From NCBI GenBank assembly GCA_019802505.1, contig JAFMOC010000011.1, forward strand, positions 3,140,001 through 3,204,000: a DNA stretch of 64,000 bases. Direction: 5' to 3'. Below are positions 1 through 11,555 of this stretch, one piece after another (the stretch's first letter is position 1; each line of letters starts with the position of its first letter). The position numbers were made by a program, and so were the translations under genes. The notes under the pieces were generated by a model. That model was not told where the DNA came from. It saw only the letters and a program-made list of their open reading frames with translations, and ran no database searches. The DNA comes from Corydoras sp. C115 (taxonomy: Eukaryota > Chordata > Actinopteri > Siluriformes > Callichthyidae).

Positions 1-1612
1 GATGATTAATTCAGGGAGTTAATCCTTTGGTACCCAAGCAGAGAGGAAATACCTCTGGTGGCCTAATCCGTCCTGGCCAGGCCTGGGACACTTATTATGG
101 CACTCAGCAGAGCCTTTTGTTTAATACAGGTATTAACACACAAGTGCAGTGTTGTCTGTAGCTATAGGAGAAGAAGGAAGCCAGAGGAGGCTGCACTCAT
201 CAAGACTCCTTTTTTTCAGTTGCTAGACTCTTGTTCTCTATTTACCTTCTGGAATACAAGAAAGTTTGAAGGAGTTCTGGCCTTTAAAACATTTCTGGAC
301 ATTTTACCAGACAAAGCTGAATTTGTATGTTTGTTTCATGATGTATTTTAGCCGTGTTTGTCAATTCTATATTATCCCTGCTTTTATTGTCCCTGAGTTT
401 TCTTCTTAGATCTCTGGGTGAAACGAGCTTTGTCACATATACTGCTTTGCTAATAGCGTGTTCCTGGACAGAGAGACATGTGCCAACTAGATTGCAGGGC
501 AATAAAATAATTCAGTTAAGTGACAGGCGCCTGCCTCTAAATATTTATTTCTTTAGCATCGGGTACTGAATGACTTAGATAAACACAGTCGAGGTTCATT
601 TCGTGTGAGCCACAAAGAGAGTGAGTGTGCCATGGCTAAAGGCAGAAGTGAACTCTGACCCGGCCAGGGCACAGAGAGCATTTGTCTGTCCTTAATTGGA
701 CAGAAGGGCCCTTTCGCTCTTCATTTAACCTTTTCGGACTGATTCTTTCTTCCTCAGTGGCCATAAAGCCTCTGGTCCTTACCCAGTTGTTGCAGGCCAA
801 TCTTTCCACCCCCAGTCCGGGCCTTTGAAAGCTGGAGAAAAGCTGGAGTGTGCTTGCCCTTTCAGTAACAATGGTGGAGTTAGTGACCCCTGACCTGAAA
901 GGCTTTGAGCTTTTTTCCTGGATCAGACACAGCCTCTCGCTATGGTTGGTTACAGCTCCCAGCTCAGCAACCGAATGAGGGTAAACACTTGTTAAGAAGT
1001 GATTCTTTTTTATCTTTCTTGCACCCCCAATCTCATTACTTTCCACCTAATATCTTTTCTTTTGTGCATATATAAATTAAGAACTGAAGTAAAACAGAGC
1101 CAGTGTCAACATGCTGGTAATGTATATAACGACCACATCCAATATTAACACTATTAAAAGAGTTCATGCCCTTTAATGGACTGGCAATCTGTCTAGGGTG
1201 TCCCCTTGCAATTCACTATTTAAGTGGTAAAACACTCCCATGAGCTTAATCAATAACTTTAGTGTAGATAATGAATGTATGAATGAATAAAAAAAAGTGT
1301 TCATATAGAATATCTTTTCAATTACTACAATGCTATACTTTAATATACTATTTTTGCAATAAAACATATTTGAATATGCCATGTAATGTCATTTTGAACA
1401 ATTACATGAAAACAAAGACATGATATTTTTTAAAAATATCTATAACATGGCAAAAAGTATAGTACATAAAGATTGTTGAAATGTCACTGTAATAAAAAAA
1501 GGGCTTCATTAGTCTACGATGAGTGTTTTATTTATTTATTTTTTTCCCCCCTGATCATTTGTAAAGTGCCCTTGGGTTTTGGAAAGGTGTATATATGTCA
1601 AACGTCTTTTAC
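1..1612. other. Intergenic, no gene recognised
   Basis: No coding exon, splice-bounded ORF or known repeat is recognisable here. The part from about 600 to 1050 is unique, less AT-rich than its surroundings and free of simple repeats, so it could be a conserved non-coding element. A 136-codon open frame on the minus strand there matches no family I know and has no codon-like pattern. Confidence 0.5.

Positions 1613-1666
<54 letters not shown>
1613..1666. repeat. (TTA)n microsatellite
   Basis: About 17 uninterrupted copies of a TTA/ATT trinucleotide are seen directly. It lies in AT-rich intergenic DNA and makes a spurious tyrosine-run ORF. Confidence 0.95.
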
Positions 1667-1667
<1 letters not shown>

Positions 1668-3062
1668 AAAAAATATATTAAGCACTGAACTGTCCAATAC
1701 TGTTAATATAAATTGAATTCTAGTAAGTGTTCTAGTGCATGCAACAGGGTTTGTTCATGGATAGATGTTTAAAATCTTGTTTGACATGTTTGAAAAGCTG
1801 TAGCATTATAACAATTATAAATAGTCACATTGTTTGTGATTCATCAGATCACATATTGATTGCTTTGCTAAATCGAATTTCAAGGTTTCAGATCTAAGAA
1901 CACTGTATAAAATCTTATCTGTCCATAAGTTGAGCGTGTGATTTAAGAACAGAAACAGGCCATACCAAGGTTGAAACATATGGACTGAAAGAAGGCAACA
2001 GCCAGGGCCACTGCTGCTACAGTATCCTGACACAGAGAGAGGCTTTGTTTTAGGAACTCCCCTAGATACCACTTAATGCTATAGAACAGCATTGTACAGT
2101 ATTGAAAAGTTCTGCCTAGCTAGTGCAGACACAATCAAAGGGAGCCTGTTCCACCTTTCCTCTCACTCTCATTCACACAGTAGGGGTTTTAGTGGCCCTC
2201 TGTACTACCCTGGTCTTCTTTTGTTACCTTTTCTTTTTTTTACTACTGTTTCTCCCTTTTGTCCATTTCGATTGTTCTGTTGAGTGATGGTCAGTTTGTC
2301 AGAGAACAATTAAGCCATCTGATGTCATCTCTATTTTCTAAAACCTCTACCTTCTATCTTGTTTGTTAGACAGCATCTTTACTATCACTACAAATTTAGG
2401 CAGCAAAAAATATTTTAAAAGTCTTTAATTGTGTCAGGTCACCAGTTTACAGTATCTAAAAAAATATACTTGATATTTGGTCAAATGTTTGTTTATATCT
2501 CTTCAGAATCAGCTCTCTGTGTCAGCATTTGACATAACTTACTCTGTATTTACAAATTAGGATTACTTTCTTTCCACTCTAAAATGATCTGTTAAAAATA
2601 TTGTATTTAAATGTTTTATAGATTGATGATTTACTGCTTTAACAAGGGGAGGTTTTTGCTTTTAAGGTTTCCCTCCTTATTGGTCCTATAAAGCTGTCTC
2701 AGTGTCTGTGCGGGATAAAATATACTCTCCTTTAATGGACAGGTATCTAAAACAGCTGGCTGACAGCTTTGCCCAACATGGGATTGTCTACACTTTTACT
2801 CTTTTGTGTCTGGGGTAACTCAAATGCCCAGCCTGCAACCAGAATCAAACATTTTTCTTCTTTCTTCTTCATTACTTTCCACCTCATTTCATCTGTCTTG
2901 AACCACGTGCACGGGAACACCCACAACTAACCAGCGACCCACCCAAAGCCCAAACTAAAGCTTTCTAATACTTAACATCTGTACACATTTATTTTGAGAA
3001 AAATCATAAAATTATTAAGTTCCTTTTAGTTCTATAAAATCATTTCTTTCTCTAAATGTGGT

Positions 3063-3063
<1 letters not shown>
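1667..3063. other. Intergenic, nothing recognised
   Basis: Unique AT-rich sequence with no recognisable exon, transposon end or RNA gene. About 2640-2940 is somewhat richer in GC and repeat-free. Confidence 0.45.

Positions 3064-3131
<68 letters not shown>
3064..3131. repeat. (AC)n followed by A-rich tract
   Basis: About 15 AC dinucleotides run directly into roughly 38 bases of nearly pure A with one C interruption. This could be an A-tailed retroposon end fused with a dinucleotide repeat, but no retroposon body is recognised upstream. Confidence 0.9.
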
Positions 3132-3133
<2 letters not shown>

Positions 3134-3395
3134 CTTCCACATCACCTAAATTTAAGTCTACCCTGTGCATAATTGTGCTAACCACTCCTGGCCACCAAAC
3201 ACGCGTGTTGCTGCTCAACCCATGCAGAGGTGTAAGACATCTTAAGGCACTTCTTTGTGGTTGTTAACAGTATATAAACCTCAATAGTGTCTAATGTTGT
3301 AATGAAGCAATGGTGTGGATTAATAGATGGATTAATAAATTGTATATCCAAATATAATATTAGACTTTTATTAGAAATAGATGTATATATTAATA

Positions 3396-3777
3396 ATGTC
3401 TATTATTCATTCATTCATTATCTTCCGCTTTATCCTATATGTTAGGGTCGCAGGGGGGTTCCCCATCCCCATCCAGGGGAGAACGTTTCGGGCGCTGGGC
3501 AGATTCACCCAGGACAGGGCGCCATCTATGGCTGGGCACACACTCACTCACACAGACACGCACGCATACACACTCTATATGGGGGAATTTGGAGAACTCA
3601 GTTGACTTAATTCATGTTTTTGGACTGTGGGAGGAAACCGGAGAACCCGGAGGAAACCCATGCAGACACGGGGAGAACATGGAAACTCCACCCAGATGGG
3701 GATTCGAACCGGGAATCCCTAGTGCTGAGAGGCGAACGTGCTAACCACTAAGCCACCGTGCTGCCATGTCTATTATT
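3396..3777 (-). mobile_element. tRNA-headed SINE, full length, perfect TSD (copy 1)
   Basis: Element body is 3408-3765, reading on the minus strand. The (GAAT)n tail lies at the left, and the tRNA-like head with A box and B box at the right. A perfect 12-bp target duplication, ATGTCTATTATT, lies at 3396-3407 and 3766-3777. That shows insertion by target-primed retrotransposition and suggests a young copy. Open frames inside it are not genes. Confidence 0.92.
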
Positions 3778-4271
3778 ATTATGTCTAAAATATATTAACA
3801 CTCACTGGTGACTTTTTAATATATGTTTTTACTACACTTTACTTTAGACAGGATAACCACAAGGCAAGTGTTCATTGTGTGGTTGATTATTTTTTAGCAA
3901 TGCAATAATCGATGCATCAGTGGTACATAAGTGCTATGTGTGTTGCGCTAATGTGGATGAAGAGGATGAAACACAGCTGCTGGATATTTTAAAGACCTCA
4001 ACTGGGCTCAGAATAATACAAAAATGTTCAGCCATCCATCATCCTATAAACTACATTAAGTATTTGAGGATAATTAATAAACAATACAATGACAAATGAG
4101 CTACCCTCTCTTTGTGTACATCTAGAAGATGCAGCAATAAGGTTAATGTTTTAATTACAGTACATGTTGAGCAAACTTCAAATTCTGGAATTAAAGAATT
4201 ACATGCGGTGGAGCAATATGGAGGAGGTAATGGAGCTCAGCTGAAGCCTGTGTGTCTTAATTTAAAGAGAG
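3778..4271. other. Intergenic, nothing recognised
   Basis: Unique AT-rich sequence between two oppositely oriented SINE copies. No gene or other repeat is recognised. Confidence 0.4.
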
Positions 4272-4645
4272 GAGTATAGGCTCACGGCAGCACGGTGGCT
4301 TAGTGGTTAGCACGGTCGCCTCTCAGCCCTAAGGATTTCCGGTTCGAATCTCAAACTGGGTGGAGTTTCCATGTTCTCCCCGTGTCCGCATGGGTTTCCT
4401 CCGGGTTGTCCGGTTTCCTCCCACCGTCCAAAAACATGGATCATGTCAATTGAGTTCTCCAAATTGCCCCATGTAGTGTGTGTTTGTGTGAGTGAGTGTG
4501 TACCCAGCGATAGATTGGCACCCTGTCCTGGGTGTATCTGCCCAGCGCCCAAAACGTTCTCCCCTGGATGGGCATGGGGAACCCCCCGCGACCCTAAAAT
4601 AGGATAAAGTGGAAGATAATGGATGAATGAATGAGTGTAGGCTCA
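4272..4645 (+). mobile_element. tRNA-headed SINE, full length with TSD (copy 2)
   Basis: Body 4285-4632. The head carries A box TGGCTTAGTGG and B box GGTTCGAATC, followed by the family-specific body and a GAATGAATGA tail. A 13-bp target duplication (GAGTATAGGCTCA at 4272-4284, GAGTGTAGGCTCA at 4633-4645) has one mismatch, so the insertion is recent but slightly older than the perfect-TSD copies. It faces copy 1, about 0.5 kb away. Confidence 0.92.
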
Positions 4646-6587
4646 CAGAGAAAAGAGAGCTTCAGTTTTAACAGCACTGATAATTGTGACCGTGCGTGTG
4701 GGTGTGTTCTGTGGGTGTCTATGGATTCACACGGCAACCTAAATTGCTTAAATTAATACATTTTGGTCTGACAAATCCTGCCTCTAGTCTTTATTGTGCT
4801 TGATGTACTGGTATTAATTGTATTTATGGAACATATAACAGTTTATGATTGTACATACATGCAGCTATGGTAAAAATAGCTTTTAAAATAAACAATGAAT
4901 GTAGAAATGTGTAGAGGTGTAGCAAATAAATTGTATTAGTTTATATGTTAAAATATTTGTGTTTTTACCATAGTAATAATTTATAACTTTATTCCATAAT
5001 TTCCAGTATGACGTGACTGAAGTTGAGTACAATGTACATTTAAAAAAAGAAATTTTTAAAAGCATATTTTACAATTGGTAAAAACTTAAGTGTATTATTA
5101 TTATTATTTAATGTGTAAGGAAATTAAATGTTAATGTCTGATGGTTTAATACGCAGCCTCGCAATCTGAAATAGACATGTATGACATTATTATTTGTGTC
5201 TGTAACAGAACCTCCTTTCATATATTCACTACCTATGACATTTTTAGCATGTTCTACCCCACAGTAATGAGCAGAATCCGAGGTCTCGTTTATGCAAACT
5301 ATTTTAATCAGCTACAGGAGTAGGTTTTGTGCTTGTAGTGGTAAACATCAGGGTGTTAATGTGGGAGAGGCTGGGCAGGCCTGGCCCTGTCATTAGCTTA
5401 CTGTGGGCTTCTCTTTTCCACTCTCAGCCTCCCGCCACCATCAAATGAACCTCACACATGCTAATGTCTGCCCTCTGATTGTTGCTCTAAATGAAAATTA
5501 ATTGATTCTCATTGAAGTCTCTTGTCAGCTCCCTGTTTTCTCTACTGTGTTCTCCTTTTCTGTCGACCCGGCTCTTTGACAATACACACTGTAGCCCACC
5601 CATCTATCCAATTCATGCATACTAACACATGTTAATGTACTTGCCATTGCTATGTATAACCATTTATGTATATGGAAGCATTAGCGCATAGCCTTCAACC
5701 GGCGATGCCTTTCTTTGATTTGACTTAAGCCCTCTGCTGTACGTTCACATGCTGTGCTGTAACTACAGTAGACACCAAAAGAATATGTCATCCACTGTGG
5801 GTTGACCTTTTGTTACAATACATCAGTGAGGCCATCCAATTGGAATTCAACCAAGACAACCCCGACTCAGTCTGTCTAAAGCTTAGGCAGCTCCTTTTGC
5901 AATGCAGATTGAAGCGGCCCATTAAATTTTGGACTAACGACCTTTCAGATTACCTTAAATTTTTTGCATATTTATATGTATTAATGTATATATTTACAAA
6001 CAAACAGATTTCAATACTACAGCACTGAGGCCAATTTTTAAGGTAAGACAATAGTTACTGTATAGTATATTGTTTAACACACACACACACATACAGTATA
6101 CACATATAATAAATCAAATAAAATAAGGGACATAAATAACTCTATTTTTAGTGGGTTTATTTAAATTAACTTTATATAAATTTCTATAATTAATTAAGCC
6201 GGACTATATTTAAAACTACTCCGAAACATTTTTTTTTTACTTTTGCTAATATTATGCTATAAAATAGTAAGGATTTTTGGCTTTAATGTTTCATGTCATT
6301 TGTACTGCACCATGTCACATATGTTGGCCTCATGAATTAGGTGCACTTGATAGATTTTAATACTCTTTAAATCTTTAAATAGTGCATTAAACCTTAGATG
6401 AAGACATGTGAAAATGAAAATAATTTTTATGCCTCACCTTGGTCAAGGAATAATAGATATCTAGAATCGCATTTGGATAAAATCATGAATAATGTTTCAT
6501 GCTCACTCACATTCATTTTACAATTAAATCTTTAAAACACAATTGTACATGGCACCAGTTTACTGGAGCATAATCAGCTGATGAGTT
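4646..6587. other. Intergenic; candidate conserved block near 5330-5600
   Basis: No gene is recognised. The stretch from about 5330 to 5600 is repeat-free, of normal GC content and rich in homeodomain-like AATTA/ATTAAT words, in contrast with the AT-rich sequence around it. Such blocks around Hes-family genes are often conserved enhancers; this is inference only. Confidence 0.35.
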
Positions 6588-6842
6588 CACTGCCAAAAAA
6601 TCTATGTAAAAAAAAAAAGGAATAAGCACAAATCAAGACAAAATGTACATAAGTCAAGTAAAATTATCAGCCAATATAGTAAGTAAATTTATCTTGCTAA
6701 GATTTCTTAAAATAAAAAAGTTTTAAAAAGTAGATCATCTAGCTTACTTAGAAATTAATTTCTAAATCAAAAATAAGCTTTGTTACAATATTTTGAAGAT
6801 TTTTGTTTAGATTCTGACTTTTTAAAAGTTGTTTTTGCAGTG
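6588..6842. mobile_element. Candidate MITE with CACTGC..AAAAA ends
   Basis: The left end begins CACTGCCAAAAAA and the right end finishes TTTTTGCAGTG, whose reverse complement is CACTGCAAAAA. The two ends therefore form short imperfect terminal inverted repeats around about 255 bp of AT-rich, non-coding sequence. Teleost genomes carry many non-autonomous elements with CACTGCAAAAA-like ends. No clear target duplication is visible, so the superfamily is left open. Confidence 0.5.
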
Positions 6843-8828
6843 TTGCAGTATTAACTGTCTCACACAAAAAATAAAAGCAATTAAATAGACCTTCCAACTT
6901 CTCAGTGAGCAGTCAAGCCTCTTATTGCTTGTCCTGTTGCTGGGGGATGAGACTGCAGGGGTTGACAAAACATTAACCTGACTTGGCTTTATGTTGCTCA
7001 CAGATAGGACAGTCATTTGGCTGTGTTGTTGTCTGCTAGTAAAAACCAACTGGATACCTCACTTTCTCTGATGTCATAGGTCAGATCTAGGATAATTGTC
7101 TACATGACAAATATTATATGAGAACAATATTATTGCGAAATACTATTTCAAAAACAATAAAATGATCGTCTTGTGTGGCCTTCAAAGTTCCAAATAACCT
7201 GTTACACAAACATCTCCAACCTAAGAAAGCCTATGACTTGTAAAAATAAATTAAGTAAACATAGCATTGCTCCAGACAGTCAGCATGAGGCTAAGGTATG
7301 GGCTGTAATGAAAACCAATGAAAGGCCATTTGCAAGACCATCATTCATGAGGGAGAGTGCAGTGCCTGCACAAGCTTGCTCCCAGCTCCCCGCACTTGTT
7401 GCCATTGTGACACACTGGCAGAGGGAAGCCTCTATAGTGGCAGGGATCAATTCAGAGGCCTGACAGCGGTGCACTAAAACCAGGGTCCCGTTTGCATTGA
7501 AAAACCTCAGCGAGAAAGCCCCTGGCCCCATCTGTCAGGGCATCCAATGCACATTGTATATGTGTGTGGGTGTGTGTCTGTGAATGTGTGTGGGAGGGAA
7601 AGGGGGAGTGTAAGAGGAGGTTAATCAAGATTGGGATGAGGACGGGAGGAGGAGCAGGGGGCATGGGTGTGTGTGAGTGAATGTGTGGGAGGGGTGCATG
7701 ACCATTATGCTTATTTCCCTGTCCTCCTATTCAGAGCCACTAGAATAGTGCATTCTTTGCGGTGCTCCTTTGGCTCAGGCAAGCTTCTCTCACCTATGCT
7801 GCCCATTTTTTAGCAGCGAGGGTGGTCACAGGGCAATGGATTCTGGGAATCAGGTTAATTAGAGAAGACAGGGCTCTTACTGATGATAGAGGCACAGAGA
7901 GGATGGGAAGTGAGCGTTTCAGAGAGAAGTGGGGGCGGGCAGACATAGCTGTTTTCGGGAGACTCATTGGCACAATGTTCAGCTTGGCCAAAGCTGCTCC
8001 TTTATTGCTGTGATGTAGCCGACTGGAGCAATTCCCTCTCAGCACTCTCACAGCTGGCAACACCTACTAGTTTTACCGCAGCGTTCGTTCACTTTTAGCT
8101 AACATCTAAACACACCTGCAAATTCTCAGCCTGTGCTTGTTTTCCGTTTTGTGTTCCATCAATGTTAATTCAGGAAAGCTGCACAAAGCCCAGCAACCAT
8201 CCATGTTTCTTCTAATTAGTAAACCTGAATAATCCTTTCAGCCTGCTGTGCAGCAGAGCATGTTAAAGAACTGCTTTTGTTAGGTCGTCATTCCTGAACC
8301 TGAACCACCTTGCCCCTGTGGTGACGTCCATGTTGGACTCTGGTTCATGTTGGCTCGTCCTTACAATGCTTCAAGTGGTGACCCTGTAACCCTAAAAGTG
8401 ACCCTCTCTGTAACAGGGGTTAGGCAGTGGGGCAGATGTGGGTAAACTTCCATACGGCTCAAAGAATGAAGCACACTTGTTAAACTGGCCTTCCCCCTCC
8501 CACCTTTGGCAGGATAACAGCAAACAGAAATGCAAGACGGTTCTAATTGGAAAGCACGTCGTATTGCATTGGTTTAAATACACAACATCAGCTGCAGTGC
8601 ACATAAGGCATCACAAAAATAGGTGGAGTTTTAGTTTTATGATCAGAGTGACCTTTAATAAACCAGAAGAGGGAAAGTGAGGCGTGTGAAATTCTGTGAA
8701 GATAATTAGTTTTGATGACCATTACTTACCAAAAGGGGGCGATAATGCATAAGCCACTAAGCAAAGAGAGCTTAACAGGGCTGCTCAGCTCTTTGAGGCC
8801 CTCTCTATTTATAGGTATAGACTACATT
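6843..8828. other. Intergenic; unique GC-normal blocks (about 7260-8060)
   Basis: No exon is recognisable. About 7260-8060 is unique, low in simple repeats and clearly higher in GC than its flanks, apart from a short GT-rich patch near 7556-7690. Several open frames on both strands overlap here without codon bias or family similarity. A cluster of candidate regulatory elements for the downstream Hes-family gene is the most economical reading. Confidence 0.35.
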
Positions 8829-8886
8829 GAATGAACAAACCAACAAATGAATTTTTGTTCGTTTGTTCATTTGAACAAATGAACAT
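8829..8886. repeat. Short imperfect inverted repeat
   Basis: AATGAACAAA and TTTGTTCATT words alternate on opposite strands and can fold into a hairpin. No transposon family is evident. Confidence 0.5.
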
Positions 8887-9547
8887 TTTGGTGAATGGAA
8901 AAAAAAAAGAAAAACAGTTCTGAATTAAATACCAAAGCATCAATTAATACAACACTTTTTAGCCATTACTACAAGGAACATACGTTTGCCGAATTAATAC
9001 ATTTTTAAACATTTTGTGGGATATAACACCCAATGTATTAATACTATATTGGAAAATTTAAATTGTGTAATATAACATAGCTTTTCATAAATAACTGTTC
9101 ATAAATATTTGTCACTTACTATAAATACAAAAGGTTTTAAACAAGGATGTACGTTAATTAGCATACTACATGCTCATAGTACAATACTCATAATATTTAT
9201 GTTGTTTTTTTTTCACTAAAACCTTTATCTTCTACAACAAAACTACAAACAAATACTATACTTTTTACACTTATTTAAGAATAAGATTGAATTGAATCAA
9301 ATTGTATAAAGCTTATTTGCAAGAGTTTTATTACTTTCTTTTCTGTATTATAATTTATTTGTATTATTATGACAATTAAAATATAATTAAAAAATGTTTT
9401 ACTGGACAGATAACTTACTTTGTTAATTTTAGGAATCAGTTTGTATAGGTAATACTCTTAATTTCTAAATGTCTAAATATCCATTTTAATGTATGAATAT
9501 CATATAAAAGAAGTCAGTCCAAAATGTGTTTTTTATCAAGTATATTT
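8887..9547. other. Intergenic, AT-rich
   Basis: Very AT-rich unique sequence with no recognisable gene or element. Confidence 0.4.
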
Positions 9548-9786
<239 letters not shown>

Positions 9787-11435
9787 GCATTAATTTTTTT
9801 AACTTATTCACACTTTAGTGGAAAATGTTAGTCTGTAAAAAAATAGTTACAGTTTCTATTGTTGAACATTATGTAACTTTACTTAGTTGTACAACTACTT
9901 CACAATAATTAGCTCTAGTTAGAGAAATTAAGGGACACAAACAAATGGTTAGTATGTCATGCTGATTTTTTAAGTAGAACAACTTCCAAAATAACTTAAA
10001 TTGATTGCAATTATTTACTTAGCTCATATAGCTTATTTCATGGCCCTGACTCAAAAAACAATAATAGCAATTATTACAGGCATTTGTAAATAAGGAGGCG
10101 CCAAGGAAATATACTACTTATACTACTACAATATACTACTTTAAGTCATTTCAGATGGAGCCAACAGGCTGGGATTTCTCTTTATACCCACCTTTGTTAT
10201 TATGAAGAAGTCACTGGTATGCCAGATGGGGACATTGGAGATTGGTTCCCTAGCAGTAAAGCAGTTTTTATTTTGTCCATGGCATTAGTGTCATAAATGT
10301 CCCATTGTGTGGGAACTCATCACGGTAGTCGTCCCTATGAAAGTGCACACTAGTAGCTAATAAGTGAAACATGGTCTCCTATGGGGCTGGAGTCTAGCAT
10401 TCCTAACATTTTCAGTCGTCTGTGCACAAAATACATGGTTCTCGACTCATGGCTGATTGTTTTGGGTGTTCCTCCTGATGTGAAGGCATTGGGACCTTAC
10501 TTCACGGAATGCCTTTGTGTTTTAGCCATATTTTAGCTGTAATTATCAATCAGTAATTAATACCATTTCTTGTGTCTTTTTCTGTCTAAAGAATACACTG
10601 CATTGAAGTCACAGATTATTCATGATTCAGTAAATATTGCTCAATGGTCTTACTGGAATGTAGTGACTGCCTCCCAACTGACGGTTGCCTGTCACTTTTA
10701 GGTATGGCCTGCAGGTGAAGAATTTGTCCTGCACAGTAGGGTCTAGGTTCTCACGGTTTGTGTTTGTTGTTTAGCTGGTGTGAATTTTGCTCATAGCATC
10801 ATGATGCCCTGTAGGTCACTGTGAAGTCAGAATTTTCTCACACAATTTACCAATTTTCAGTATATTTATTTCACTAACTAAGCCTACAAAAAAACATTAA
10901 GTTAAAAGTGTTCAATGAAAGTATACTATGCATAAAAAATATATACTCAAACAATTCGGTCAAAGTGCAATAATACGATTTGAGATTTTATTTTTAGCTT
11001 ATCAAAACTACACTTGACATGATACAGTTGCTGCAATTTGTTTATAAAAGTCTTTATCTGGAATGTACACTAATTGCAAATCTAAGAATGCTTAACATTA
11101 CACTATCCACTCGTAAGGTTTATTTGTACTGAAACAATAAAAGCTTTTCAAGTTTAAATGTGCCCTGTTTAATTTAAAGAACAGGTTTTTATGAAAGTAT
11201 AATCTTTAAAATAGGTTCGTGGATGTGTATCAAAGTTTAACCAAGATCAATTTTAAGGACTTTAGATTTAACTAAAAAATATCAAAGATTCTGCTATTGT
11301 TTAACTTGAAAAATCTTGATTGACAGATTTCCAGTCGATGATTTGAATTGTTGAAATTCAATGCTGGGTAGATTACAACTCTTATGTAACAGAATTTATG
11401 TTTTAGAAATTAAAACACTAAATTTCATCATAACA
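9787..11435. other. Intergenic; unique block about 10140-10850
   Basis: No gene recognised. From about 10140 to 10850 the sequence is repeat-free and of mixed composition, unlike the AT-rich flanks, and could contain conserved non-coding sequence. Nothing in it resembles a protein exon. Confidence 0.35.
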
Positions 11436-11555
11436 GTTTTATCCCACATAATGGTGGTACTATGTCTTGAGCCTTATTTGTTGATAATGGATCAGGACAG
11501 CTTGCCATCCTAGGTGAAACAATAAATGAACCTACAAATTAAATATTATTCACAA
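11436..11555 (+). pseudogene. Tc1-like transposase scrap
   Basis: The sequence resembles the middle of a fish Tc1/mariner transposase: a GGTGGTACTATG stretch matching the Gly-Gly-Ser-Ile-Met motif, then GGATCAGGACAGCTTGCCATCC, then a GAAACAATAAATGAA segment in the order known for the family. It is short, with frame breaks and stop codons, so it cannot code. Identification is from remembered family wording, without a search. Confidence 0.5.

Noticed and set aside
636..1046. 136-codon minus-strand open frame
   Set aside because: No domain, no splice context and no codon-like pattern; it sits in a unique block more likely to be non-coding.
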